Assembly (NCBI RefSeq): GCF_039555335.1
Contig: NC_092631.1
Coordinates: 17,231,805 to 17,295,804 of the forward strand
Reading direction: 5' to 3'
DNA: 64,000 nt
Source: Amphiura filiformis
Lineage: Eukaryota > Echinodermata > Ophiuroidea > Amphilepidida > Amphiuridae
How positions within the stretch are numbered: the stretch's first letter is position 1; each line of letters begins with the position of its first letter. Of the stretch, positions 1 through 11,495 are shown in pieces. The translations under genes were made by a program, and so were the position numbers. The notes beneath the pieces are model-generated. The model ran no database searches. It was not told the DNA's origin and worked only from the letters and a program-made list of their open reading frames with translations.

Positions 1-1700
1 GCCTATTGTTTAGAGGTAACATTGAATCGTTACGGTAGAGCATTCTCCCTTTCAATTGCTATTTAAATTCCCTGACTCGACGCTTAGCGTAACACAAACA
101 GCCCACCCAGATCACCATGTCACACACTGCTAAATCTGCTTTAGGGAGTGTTCAGAAATACTTTGGTGGGGGGGTGGTAAAAGGAGGGCCAAAAAGTTTT
201 GGACCTTAAAAGAGGGGGGACCAAAAAGTTTTAGGTGCTAGGAAAGGGGGGGGGGGGGCCAAACAAGTTTTCCTCTTCAAAATCCAAAATTTTCGAGCGC
301 TTCGCACGTATTGGTACCCTCTATATTACTTTTAACATGGACAAGTTTTGGTTTTCAGTGCTTTTGTTTGAAAAAATGGTGGCACTTAGTGTACACATAT
401 CTATTACTTAATATAACGTTAAAGATGATCAGCAACATGCAACTTCTGGGTTGGTCTAAGAAATACTGGCACTTTTTATCATAGAATTTTATATCTCTTC
501 AAAGTAGGCTACAAATATGATTATGTACCAATCTGATCAAAATACAACTAAATCAAGAAAATATTGCAAATAAATTATTAGATTTCTTTGCACGTAAACT
601 GCACACTTCAGTTTACTATTTCTCATTGCAAAATTATTTTGTACACATAGGCCCATGGGTAGATTTACCATAGGGCAGAGTGGGCACAGGCCCAAGTACC
701 ACAGTCTTTGGTGGCCAAAACTGATACCTGTGTACATTTGCGTAACGAAATTAATCTCATATTTGACCATTTTAGCTTTTTGCATAAATTAGTACCAATT
801 TTAACAATATTTGTAATACAGCGGAATAAAGCATACTGAGTCATGACAGCTTATATTGACAGGACGGAGACTACACCCCTGGCGATAGATGTTGCCATAC
901 CAGACCAGAGCATTAATCGGCCAACATTCTTCCCCGCTCCCCTACTACAATGTTGATTTGGATAAAATCGTCATCATTTCTATATTACAGTATCCCAACA
1001 TTAAACAATGGTGCATTTGCAAATATTTTACAAGGATAATACGGAAATATCACACATTTAGCTCCGACTGCGTGCTTTTAAGGTTGGCATGGCAACAAAT
1101 TTCAGCCCGGTTCATTTACAATTTACTGCTAGCCTACTCGGGAAGGCCGGACTGCGTATTTATGTCCGATTGTTAAGTAAGACCTCTATCATGATTTGTG
1201 AGTATTTTAAGTCCACAATATAAGTTCCAAACGTTTCTGATGTAAAAAGCATTCACGAAATCAACTTCGCAAGACTTTTATTTTTGCACAACAAAGCAAT
1301 ACACTAACATTGATCATTTCCAAATTATTATTAACATCATATTTTCCTCTGAAATCAAATAAATTGGTGAAAAAAATATCATTCTTTTATATATTTTGTC
1401 CTAAAAATAATATTTCTTTCATATATCGAACCTATTTTACCGACGAGTGAGCAGAAAGGAAAACATTACTTTACGAATAGTAGAATTATAATCTTTTGCG
1501 CTCTCCAACAGAAACGCTTAGCCAAGCTCTCTCCTGAAATATGCCTGTTATTTTGCTTGCACCTGGGGGTATAGAACCTTTTCCTTTTGTATTATGATGT
1601 CTACTAATGATTAAAAAAGGCTTACATAGGCAAAGGGCGTACCATTAAGAGTCGTCTATTATGTAGATTTATGTAAAAGGATTTAACAAACGGATTACAA
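1..1700. other. Non-coding flank with G-rich degenerate repeats
   Basis: No coding sequence is recognisable here. Positions 160-260 hold G-runs alternating with a CCAAAAAGTTTT-like phrase, and positions 640-780 hold a stretch resembling sequence near 10.2 kb. Both look like dispersed repeats. The short open frames have no recognisable motif and appear to be chance. Confidence 0.5.
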
Positions 1701-1719
1701 ATCCCTCATGACAGTAAGT

Positions 1720-1990
1720 TGGCACATCTCCATCATTCTTCATTTTGTAGACATTTCTGACGGCCAATAGCACTCCTGAGAGATTTTCTCAGATGGAAAT
1801 GCTTCCTAAGATTATCGGTTTTGTCACATGAACTGAGTAAGAAAATTGCCTTTGGCTAAGTGATTAATGTTGGGAAATACAACGATCAATACATATTAGT
1901 TAACTGTAAAAGAACATCAAGCTGTACATTCTGCGCTGACAATAAGAAGCAAAAGAAGAAGAAGAAGAAGAAGCAGAGGAAGAAGAAGAT
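1720..1990 (+). repeat. Diverged piece of the tandem unit ending in (AAG)n
   Basis: This stretch matches, with many differences, segments near 16.23-16.51, 48.65-48.97 and 62.10-62.41 kb. Shared words include ACTC.TGAGAGATT, GTCACATGAA and AACTTGTACATT-like runs. In every copy the segment ends in an AAG/GAAG microsatellite (here 1,944-1,990), so the microsatellite is an inherited part of the unit. Confidence 0.7.
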
Positions 1991-2131
1991 GGTGAATTTT
2001 AACCTAGTCATGGTGAATGTTAACCGTACTGTATGAACTCCGCAGCCCATTTAAAATCGATAAGTGGTGCCTTTGAAATCAAGAAAACAAGAATATAAGC
2101 TTTTTAAAGTACAAGAGGCATCATCTTTTTG

Positions 2132-2310
2132 CTTTTATTTCATTCCATGAGGATCAGACGTAGATAAAATCTACTCAATGCTGGATTTGTGACGGTCGGT
2201 GACACGACTTACTACTGGCATAGGATTTTTGGCGTTTTATTTCAGTCCATGAGGGCAGGTATAGATAAACATCTACTAAATAGTGGATTTGTGGCGGTCG
2301 GTGACACGAC
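2132..2310 (+). repeat. Two-copy direct repeat, about 102-bp period
   Basis: Two adjacent copies begin TTTTATTTCA.TCCATGAGG and end TGGCGGTCGGTGACACGACT-like, at 2,132-2,210 and 2,234-2,310. They differ by scattered substitutions and small indels. No coding meaning is visible. Confidence 0.75.
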
Positions 2311-3695
2311 TAAGACGACCTTTTATAACATGTAATGTAACGAACATTATGTTAGGATTTTGAAATTTGTTAGGGTTTGGCTTTTCAAAAGTTTGCCTTC
2401 CTTTATACTTTCATGTTTGTTGGTCGTTTGACTGGAATGGCTGAACATAGAGATGTTTCTCACATTTGACCTACTTGGTCTTTTATAATTTGCACATGAT
2501 TTTATGCTTGTCTCATCTAATTTTTTCCCATGTATGTTAATATTATTATTCTAATTTAAATCAATAACACTCATAATGCACTCAAAAGATGTTGTTTTAA
2601 AAGTGGCTCATCGTTGAACAAATTTTGAACAGAGCTGCTTTGGCTTTGTAGTCTAACGGTATGTGATGGATTTCGTAATGGAAAAAATAGCTGTACTGAA
2701 CGTGCTAAAGAAAGGATTTACAACAGGGAAAACAATCCTGACAAGTTACTTTATCATATTTAGCGGAAAATCACTTTTAGCCAGAATGATATGTTAAACT
2801 ACGTGGGCCTTGTAGTCGTAGATAAACATAAAAGTACATCGAACAAATTGTTGAAGATGACTGTGATTTTTATGGGACACAACTTCGTCGAATATTGGAA
2901 GATGTACATTAGTTTCCTGGATTGGATTATTGAAGGGTGGGGTCAACTATGGTGATTAAACCAAGGTTTGTCAAATAATGAGCTGTAACCTGACACATTA
3001 TTTTATAAATGTTTAAAACATAACAATCTTTTCCCATGTCATGTAAAGGTCCTTTGGTTTTCTTAGTTATCTTGTGAAGGTATATATTATCTATTGGCTA
3101 GAAGAACTGGTAGTCGAATGTTAAAATGTAATGTAATGTAAACGGTCTGGATTTTATAGGTCATCCAGAGGTTACGTGTCTCAATTATCATCTGAATACC
3201 AAAGCTGGTTAGTTAAAAATGACACAATTTAGTCATGTTTAGAATAGATTTCGTCGCTTCCAATAATTGTCACGTGATTCTCCATTGGTCTTATTTACAA
3301 CATTAAAACATCTTTGTGGCAGCAAAAATGTAATAACACTTCTTAATTCAGTGCTAATGGCCACAAAACTCTTCAAAAACTATATCATCAGCCTCAATCC
3401 CCAACGGATGTTTATTATGCAATGCGACAGTTTTCCAATCCATTAACCTAACAGGTTACCATTAAACAGGAATTGTTGCCTCTGGACACAAGACGGTTGG
3501 GTGTATTCAACTCATTCAATCCAGTTCAATGGTCATTAGAGCGAATGGCTTAAACAACCTGGTCAATTTTACATGTTGATGGTTATACAGCCTTACATGT
3601 AATATATAACCAAAACCCTCATGATAATCTTTAGTTTGAACGACTGAACTAATTTGATCTGTCAATGACGAAAATATAAATATGAACCTAACGTG

Positions 3696-3734
<39 letters not shown>

Positions 3735-3782
3735 AGATGCAGAAAAAACCCGAAACAAAACAAAACAAAACAAAACAAAACC
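3696..3782 (+). repeat. (GA)n and (AAAAC)n microsatellites
   Basis: A GA dinucleotide run at about 3,696-3,734 is followed by about six AAAAC units at 3,751-3,782. The homologous site in U1-U3 (for example 22,590-22,630) has only a short GAGAGAG run, so the expansion is specific to this copy. Confidence 0.85.
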
Positions 3783-4565
3783 CTTTACATGAAGACTCTA
3801 CTAAACGATTTTGCGTTGGATACGTAATGAATATGTGTTAAAACACTCCGATGGCTGCACTCATATTTCAATGAATTCAAGGAGTCAACGTAAGGAGAAT
3901 ATTAATTCTGAAGAGTACTTTAGTGGAAAGCTAAGATCGTTTATGTCATGTAAGACGCTGCAGTGAGATTTTGCGAGACCTTTTGCAATCAATTCATGGT
4001 ATTACATTCACTCAGACAATCGACTGTGCTATGAATTTACATTTTAAATAGATACCTGACATTTTAGTATGAATACAAAATCTTATGAAATAACTCAAAA
4101 TCTCTAACTAATATGCTAAACAGATGAATGCATTACATACGTAGCAGGTAACCTATAGTGTGAGGCTGCATTCTAATGCACAACAAACATATCGAGTTAC
4201 TTTGATTCTGTTATGATACGTCAACGGTTTGTAGTACCTTATTAAAGCATAATTTGCTTTCCTTAAACATAAACTTTTCAGATGGTACAACACATTTAAT
4301 TATTATTTGTCGTACCGACAATCAGAACCGATTCTAGTGATATTCGATTTACAACATAATGCAACATAAGAGATCCATCAAGTTTGCGCATTAGTGCTAT
4401 AGAAATCATCAATCTATATTCCATTACAATGCTTCCTTTTATTTATTGTAGGCCTTTATAATATATTGTACATTCTTGGGACATCACATTGTGGAATTTC
4501 GGAAGATGCAGTTCATTGTATTGCATAATTTTAAACTTTATGTGTAATCAAGTTTAGTTTAGAAT

Positions 4566-4706
4566 TGGAATTTAAAGCGGGTTCTGAAGACGTACCTTTT
4601 TCCTAATGTGTAATTTTTATATTGTTGTTTTTATTTAGTTTTTCATATGTATTTTGTTTTGGAGCAAAAGCGCTGTGTTATTTGTAGAGCGCTCTAGAAA
4701 TGTGCT

Positions 4707-4760
<54 letters not shown>
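4566..4760 (+). mobile_element. 5'-truncated LINE 3' tail ending in (TAA)n
   Basis: The stretch starts with a plus-strand frame reading WNLKRVLKTYLFPNV then a stop (4,566-4,613). Known: the pattern F/L-K-x-x-LKTYLF is common at the C-terminus of L2/Daphne-type LINE polymerases. The untranslated tail has an AGCGCT...GAGCGCTCTAGAAATG phrase and ends in about 17 TAA units (4,708-4,760). Unit U1 at about 24,190 continues without this block, so it is an insertion in U0. The clade assignment is tentative because only the last codons survive. Confidence 0.65.
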
Positions 4761-4854
4761 TTGTAGACTTAAAATAACCGCATCTTCTTCGAGATATGCT
4801 TGAATTACACTGTGCAAATTTACAAACTGACTTAGATTTTGAATACATTTCTAT

Positions 4855-6087
4855 CTATCTTGCGGACGCATCCGAGAAAGAGTTTACGATTCTTTTCCAG
4901 GAATCTCTATCAGCCATCAGATTTGGGAGGTCATTAATTTCTTGATTGACGTCCCTTGCCACACAGTCGATGTAGTTGAATGGTCTTCTTCCTCTACATG
5001 TTCGTGGAAGCCTCATACAGATGACATCTGAAATTATTTGGTCTTTTGCACGGTAGCAGTGGCCTGCAAATCTGGCTCGCCGTTGAGCAACGATGGAGGA
5101 CACCTGTGGAACACCATCATAGATCTCTGCTTTGGTTTTATGTTCACGCCAGGATATATTTCGAACCCTCATCAACAGCCGGGTGTAGGTACCATCAAGA
5201 CGGTCCTGAAGATCTTTCTTCATTGTCCAGGTCTCACTTCCATATAAGAGGATACTCTCTATGCAGGCTCTAAAGAAGGCAAGCTTGGTATTTCTTGATA
5301 TGTTGGACTGCCAGATGGTGTGCAGTTTGTTGCAAGCTTTCCATGCTTGAGCTTTGCGAGTCAGAAAGTCTTTCTTGCTGTCGGCAACAAATGAACCAAG
5401 ATATTTAAAGTCCGACACCTCCTTGAGTTGTGTGCCATCCCGAGAAAGGATTGGAGTTGGGTTCTTATCTCCATTAATACACATATATTCTGTCTTCTTG
5501 GAATTGAGAAAGAGGCCAACTTTGGCGGAATCATCTTCTAAAGATGACAGAAGATCTTGGGCATCTTGTGATAACGTAGCTGTTAAAGCGATGTCGTCTG
5601 CGTAGTCAAGATCGGTTAAATACTTGTTCTTCTCTCTGCTCGTCTTATTGGGCATGATGTCAATCCCTTTGGACTTGTCAGTGTCTATCGACTGTCTGAG
5701 GAGATAGTCTACCACTATCACAAAAAGGTAAGGGGCCAAGGTGTCGCCCTGCAGGATTCCAGCAGTAGAGAGAAACTCTTCAGTTGGTCCATCACCTGTT
5801 TGTACAAAACTTGAAGGATTATCATACATTATTGCAATAGCATTCACAATCTCCTGAGGGATCCCATAATTACGAAGAATATGCAGCATGGCCTTCCGGT
5901 TAACACTGTCGAAAGCTTTTGAGAAGTCAACAAACACAATATATGCCTGCTTCTTTGAGATTTTAAGCTCTTCTATTATCCTTCTAAGGGCTAGAATCTG
6001 TGGTGTGGTTGATCTACCCTTGCGAAAACCATTTTGGTTACGTCTGAGAATAGGATCTAGATGAGGAGAAATCCTGTTGAGCAGCAT
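4855..6087 (-). pseudogene. LINE reverse transcriptase, catalytic and C-terminal part
   Basis: The 410-residue frame holds the main body of the polymerase: QNGFRKGRST (18-27), FVDFSKAFD (52-60, first catalytic Asp), ILQGDTLAPY (111-120), YADD (162-165, catalytic Asp pair) and a LYGSETW block near 281-287, followed by the RRARFAGH region usual after the thumb in such LINEs. Coding continues upstream of the listed Met into the shift near 6.2 kb, so the Met is only the first one in frame. All catalytic positions look intact. The stop codon is almost at the element's 3' end. Confidence 0.88.
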
Positions 6088-6130
6088 AGTGTTATACAGC
6101 TTGGCAGCAAGTGCTGACAGTGTGATACCT

Positions 6131-8002
6131 CTATAATTTGATGGTTGTGAAAGATCCCCTTCTTCGGGAGAGGTATACTTGTGGATCTTGACAAGGCTTT
6201 TGGCTTATTTCCTTCATGGTTTCATTACAGAAATCAAGCAGTTGCTGATGGAAGAGTGGGTTTTTCCAAACAATGGCTGGTATGTTGTCAGGACCAGGAG
6301 TTTTTGACTTGTTGAGCTTGCTCAGACCTTTTTGCAGTTCCTCCATAGTAAATGGACCAGTGTGTATTGGGAGATCGTCAGAGACATTGCTGTTAAAGAA
6401 CGTATCTTCAAGGTTTACGTCTTGCTCTGGTTTCCCTAGTAAGTTGGAAAAGTGTAGAAACCAGTTGTCACGACGCTCTTCAGATGTATTGCCTTTCACT
6501 CTAACCACAGGAGCAGATTTGGTGTCAGTTATCTCCCGGAGGAGTTCCCAAGAAGCTGCATGTTTATATTCATGATGGAGGTTGTCAAGTTCCTCTGTCT
6601 TCTTTTGAATAGAGGACTCCAGAGTTTCTGTGTAGGCTTTATCAAGAGTAACTTTGGCCGATTCGAGGAGCTTTTGTGATGCTCGGGTGGATCTAGCATT
6701 GTGTTTCATAGATGCACTCTTTAAGACATCTCTTGCCTCAGTGACTTTGTCTGATGCAGCAATGTTGTAGGACTGCTTTGATTTTTTAGGGAGCATCTCC
6801 AGTGCAACTTCCTCATTAGCCGCAACTAAGGTATCATAAGTGGTGCTAATATTGGGTTCTTGTAGCTCATCGTGTAGAGAACTGAAGCGGTTATAGACTG
6901 CTACCACAAACTGCTCACCCAGGATGGTGTCTCTGGTAACCTTCTTCCAGTCAATACGTTTCATTGGGTCTTTCATGGAAGTTCTGCATTTCCGGTAGCT
7001 GATTTGACATTTGCATGAAACAATCCTATGGTCCGAGTTCACACCCTCGAAGGAGCTGTATGCACGTGAATTCTTGATTGAGTTGATCCACTTCTTTCTT
7101 ACCAGGACAAAGTCTAGTTGAACTAGTTGGCCATTAGGACGCCTATGTGTCCATAATCTGTTGATGCGGTTTTGAAACCTTGTGTTTGTGGCTATGAGGT
7201 TATGTTCCTGCAGGAAGTCTTTCATGTGGTTGCCATTTCTATTGGTTTCTTTAGCAGGTGTGAAGAGAGCATCCAATGGCCCAAGCTGAGCATTAAAGTC
7301 TCCTCCAATTATAAGTAAGTTATGAGCTGGGATGGCATTAACTGTAGAAGAGAGTTCTTGGTAGAAGGAGATAACAGCTTCTTCAGGTTGTTCGTTATGT
7401 GGACTATAGCAGCAGAGAACTGTGGATGTTGGATTGCCCAGCAGAGAAATTTCCATAATCCGTTCATTATGACTAATAATGGACATGCAGGAATTGATGG
7501 CTCTTGGTGAGATTAAGAAGCCTACTCCACCAGTGGCAGCATTCCTTTGGTTCTTCCATGCTGAAGAGGTGACTAATCTGTATCCATTCAGATCTTCCTG
7601 CAAGAGGGAGTCATTGTGACAAATCCGGTGTTCCTGCAGACATATGATGTCAATGCCATAATGTGCGGCTTCATGAGCAAGTTCTTCTTTTTTGGCTAGT
7701 GAGTTGAGAGTTCTGATGTTGAAAGTGCTGATGGTAAATGGTTTTTTCCTTTGTACAAATTTGCCTTGACCATCCTTATCTGCATCAGGTTTGGTCCGTC
7801 CAGGGATGGTATCAACTGGCTTTGAGATCAAACCGTCATTGATGTTAGCATAGTCTAACGGTGACTTAGATGGTCCAGACTTCATAGCAGGGGCTTTAAC
7901 CCTGGTGCTTAAATGTAAACTCATATTTCTTGTCAATGGCTGAATAAGACAGAGGTCGCCACTCCTTCTGTCATAGAGGATATAAAGGAAAGGTTTCAGC
8001 AT
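6131..8002 (-). pseudogene. LINE endonuclease plus start of reverse transcriptase
   Basis: The 623-residue frame carries an exonuclease-endonuclease-phosphatase domain. Visible motifs are STFNIRTL (92-99), LQEHR (122-126), GGDFN (233-237), QLDFVLVR (295-302) and SDHRIV (323-328), which are the Asn, Glu, Asp-Asn, Asp and Asp-His positions expected of an active site. In this family the enzyme nicks target DNA to prime reverse transcription. From residue 563, LNKSKTPGPDNIPA is the opening reverse-transcriptase motif. The frame then ends early at a shift near 6.2 kb, and the polymerase continues in another frame down to 4,855. The natural start may be the Met at residue 27. A 66-codon frame at 7,971-8,171 overlaps the 5' end and may be leader sequence. 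Confidence 0.85.
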
Positions 8003-8384
8003 TTAGTCCAGTTGCCACCCATACTAAATCATATGGGGATACACCTGGTCGCCTGCCGAGGAGATCTGTGTGTATGTACCCCTCAGCGGCATCGGTGAAG
8101 TCTCGATTTTTCCCAGACTCAGGTGTCTCTACCCTACAGAAGTACCTGAAACAGGTATTCTGTCCTACCATGCAAACGAAGCTGAAGACTAAAACTAAAT
8201 ATTAAACCCTAGACAACTGGATGATGAGAAGGAGGAAGAACTAGTATAAGCAGGAAAACACATGGAGCACCCAAAGGATGTTGAAAACATCCAGTGGGAA
8301 ACCCAGCCCCTTAAGATGGTAGTAGGGTGCTGGTAAGGGTAACTTTCAGCTCCGCGGCTATAGCCTCGGCTATAGCCTTCCCTT

Positions 8385-9345
8385 AATACATTTAAACGCC
8401 GACTACTTCTTAGATGGTTACAAACAATGCATAAAAGCTTTTTTTTCGTTTTTATAAGTAAGCTACATGATCCATTATTGCATTATCGTTTTAAGTGCGA
8501 TTTAAGTATATAGCGCTTGTGGATGTTATGAGCATACTGTGTGTTGACTTGTTTTTTAAATTCATATACGCAGTATTAATGGATGGGATCAATCGTTTCA
8601 TGACCAGTTTGAGATATAAGGTTGTAGTAGACAATAATGACACTACACTCAAAGAATAATTTTGTTTTATAATACAATATTGAAAACATATATTAGTGGC
8701 TCTGTAGTCTGAGGTAATAAGGGAAATAATTGTTTGAAAGAACAGCATAATCTTGTTTGATTTAATTGTTTATTCTATGCAGAAATGTGCAGTTATGATA
8801 GTGGCAAATTGTCTGAGTGTGGTTAATGGTATCATATCCATAATGGCGGCCAAGTTAAATCAAAATAATGCGATCAAATTGAAAAGTACCTCACATGTTT
8901 TGTCTACTCATAAGGTAAAGACAAGGACTACCGAGACTGAACCGTGACCAAGGACTAGAAATATATCCTATTTGGGACAAACTGTTGATGTTCAGGGGAG
9001 GGCACTACATCGTAACATCCTGACATGACGTTATCATATTAAGGTCTATCCGATTCTAGACAAGACATCGTCATTATAAAGTCCAACCGGCACTTTCGTA
9101 TTGATCTTTGTCCAGGGTCAGGGATGGACAGTTGATGTTCCCGGAGCGTATAACAGCTTTTTCGAAACACCGTTTCCTCGAACCAAATTCAATTTCCTCT
9201 CCTGCCCATTTAAGGGTAGAGACTATAGACATTTTTACCAAAGGAACATATTCTTGTTTATACCATGATATCGTTGTATCTCAATACTATCACAACTTCA
9301 GCTGTGTAACTTACCTAAAAAGTGGTTCTTTTAATTAAAAATGCA
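8385..9345 (+). repeat. U0/U1 junction segment of the tandem unit
   Basis: After the LINE the unit resumes and matches 24,300-25,000 (U1/U2), 44,150-44,680 and 59,110-59,680. Shared phrases include GGATGGGATCAAT, GTCCAGGGTCAGGGATGGAC and CCCGGAGCGTATAACAGC. The match stops near 9,170. The next unit segment resumes near 14,190, so about 5 kb here is specific to U1. Confidence 0.75.
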
Positions 9346-9355
9346 ATAAATATAG

Positions 9356-9443
9356 TCACTCTGCGCTTTTAGTACTGACCAGACTATAGTAATATTTTTA
9401 AATCACTCTGCGATTTTAGTACTGACCAGACTATAGTAATAAT
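9356..9443 (+). repeat. 47-bp direct repeat, two copies
   Basis: TCACTCTGCG(C/A)TTTTAGT followed by ACTGACCAGACTATAGTAAT occurs at 9,356 and again at 9,403. The copies are almost identical, so the duplication is recent or conserved. Confidence 0.85.
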
Positions 9444-11121
9444 ATTATGCAATATTAGCAGCTATTAATCATGCTTCAGTGGGCAAGTACTTTTAACTTT
9501 AAATGGTATTGAAATTTGTCTTGTCCGGGGGGACTTCCATATAGCTCAGTGGCGTTATTTTCTAGGGTCTATGGTGAATATGACTGATGCGTAGTAGGCC
9601 TACATGTATGTAGGGCTGTAAAAAGCCTGTTCAGTGATTTCATCCGGAGAATGTAGAAATCCATATATCAGCAAAATTTAGATTTTAGCACCTTGTCCAG
9701 TATCTTTGTTAGTTTCGATGTGCAAACCTTAAGCCCTGTATTAAAGACAAAGTAAGTTATTTTACATGAATCTGTAATTTCTCTACTTAGTAGAGAAATC
9801 AGCTATTATTATTATTTAATATCGGTATTTTATTTTACACATATCGTGGCCAAACGGCCAAATTACATGTAAAATTACAATTTGAACATACATATAAATA
9901 TTAAACACTTTAAGAAAACTTTTAAAAGACATCAAAAATTGCATCTATAGGGAAAAAAGTATTAGATCAGAAAAGCACTCGGTCATATTATTGCGCGCAA
10001 AATATTAATTTAACCAAAATACTATTGCACTATGAAAAACATCAAAATATACTCAAATCCAAAAATATCATGCATAGGCGTAGATCCTGGGGATGGGGAT
10101 TTATCCCCCCAATATTTTGGCAGGGGATGGTCCATACAGTCATCCCCCCCCCTCATGTCGATGCCTGATAATGGGTTTCTGATCAAATTAACCTCATATT
10201 TGCCCATTTTAGCCCCAAAAGTGCAAATTTTCACGCGCTTCGCGCGCATTTATTCTACTTTTACACCATATTTCATCAGTTTAGCTTCAAAATACCAAAA
10301 TTTTTCAAGCACTTAGCGCGCAATTGTACCATAATTGCCATATATTGTCGCTCGATTGACTATACTTCAATTTTTTCCAACTCCATTCCCCCCATGTCAA
10401 AAAAGAAATCTACGCCACTGATTAAATATGTCAAACATAATATAACAGTTGTACCAGACTATAAAAAGCAACCATGGCATTGGCATTGGCAATAATGAAG
10501 AACAATCCCAAGAGGAGATTTAAAAGATTAAAAAAATATGGAACGGGGCTATAATTTTATCAATATACTGCTATACTGCTTTCCTCGGTTCTTGCCAAAA
10601 CGTTTTAAAATACTGTATCTAATGACAATTTTAATGATTTATCCTTCACTTTTAGGCATTTTATATAGAATTTAAATTTGTTTTACCATTTTATACTTTC
10701 TCTGGGATCAATGAATAGCCCTTAAATTAAGACCCCCCCTTTCGCTATCACCCATCACATGGTTTGTCATCCACCCCACACACACACACACTTGTTTCCC
10801 ATTGGATCTATCGTCATCATGATTTAGACGCTTTTATTGTTTCATTGACAACTTTTATTATATTTATCACTGATAATGTTGCCAAAAAGTCTTTTGAAAT
10901 TAGTAGGCGTCATTAGTAGATCTCATATAATATAATGAAGTGCTACCCCGATAGCAAAATAATGACAGGCGTATGCTTAGTTTTGACATGTAAGAATACA
11001 AAATGATTTCCTGAGTTATTAATGGGGAGTTATAAGCTCCATTGCAAAGTGAAAGCAGAGCGAGGTGTGTGGATGTGGGGGGGGCAGGTGTTGATGGCCC
11101 GGGGTTTATATTATTAGGGGC
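9444..11121. other. Non-coding, dispersed repeats; possible LINE tail and GCGTAGATC element
   Basis: No gene is visible. Positions 9,800-9,960 read on the minus strand resemble a LINE 3' UTR rich in AATAAA-like words (GGCCGTTTGGCCACGA then TAAAATAAAATA), which is a weak call. At 10,074-10,420 a GGCGTAGATCC start faces a GAAATCTACGCC end, suggesting a degenerate terminal-inverted-repeat element with internal GCGCTTCGCGCGCA phrases. Short CA and G-runs lie at 10,780 and 11,070. Confidence 0.4.
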
Positions 11122-11381
11122 AAGCATCGAAATAAGCAGATCTGGATCAGGAACCACACATTTGGAAAAAGCGGTTCCTGGTCCTGTGATTATCTAGTGA
11201 ACCAGGAGGCATTTTTAAAGAGCTATGAGTCATTTAATTTTTGATTGTACATGTTACATACAAAAACCGATTTAACTAACAGGCTCTATTTATAAAAAAA
11301 AGAGGAGCCTGGTTTTGGTGTGGACCAGGAGCCAAAATGTTATGACCATTGGCTCCTGGGTGCCTGCTTATTTCGAGGCTT
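11122..11381. mobile_element. Small inverted-repeat element (AAGC.TCGAAATAAGCAG)
   Basis: AAGCATCGAAATAAGCAG at 11,122-11,139 is mirrored by CTGCTTATTTCGAGGCTT at 11,364-11,381 (16 of 18 positions pair). The similarity extends inward as a GG.TCAGGAACC / GGCTCCTGG phrase. There is no coding capacity. It is probably a non-autonomous DNA element. No target duplication was established. Confidence 0.6.
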
Positions 11382-11495
11382 GGGGAGGGGTGGGTTAGGC
11401 AATTAACAGCTGCCTGATATCATTCAACATTTCTGATACTGTTACGGCTTGAAATTTAAAGGCAGCGGGACTTTCGGATGCTCTCAGGAACAACT

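Larger units (their letters stand above)
4851..8384 (-). mobile_element. Nearly full-length RTE-like non-LTR retrotransposon
   Basis: This is a minus-strand LINE of about 3.53 kb with an apurinic-type endonuclease followed by a reverse transcriptase. It has a very short 3' end: the stop codon lies only 4 bp from the insert boundary, next to a GATAGATAG tail. It is flanked by AATACATTT at 4,842-4,850 and 8,385-8,393, a 9-bp target duplication. The unoccupied equivalent is near 24,290-24,310 in U1 (TTAATTTATTTAAAC). Length, domain order and short 3' UTR fit the RTE group. One frameshift near 6.2 kb separates the two halves, so this copy is probably inactive in cis. Confidence 0.88.
2562..8945 (+). 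repeat. Tandem unit U0 (oldest, diverged, interrupted)
   Basis: This is the left-most recognisable copy of the large unit. Markers AATCAATAACACTCA (2,562), GATGGCTGCACTCATATTTC (about 3,850) and TGGAATTTCGGAAGATGCAG (about 4,493) follow in the same order as in U1-U3. It is more diverged than the other copies. It lacks the tRNA-derived SINE found in U1-U3, giving an empty site near 4,240-4,285, and it is interrupted by a LINE tail and an RTE-like LINE. Confidence 0.8.
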
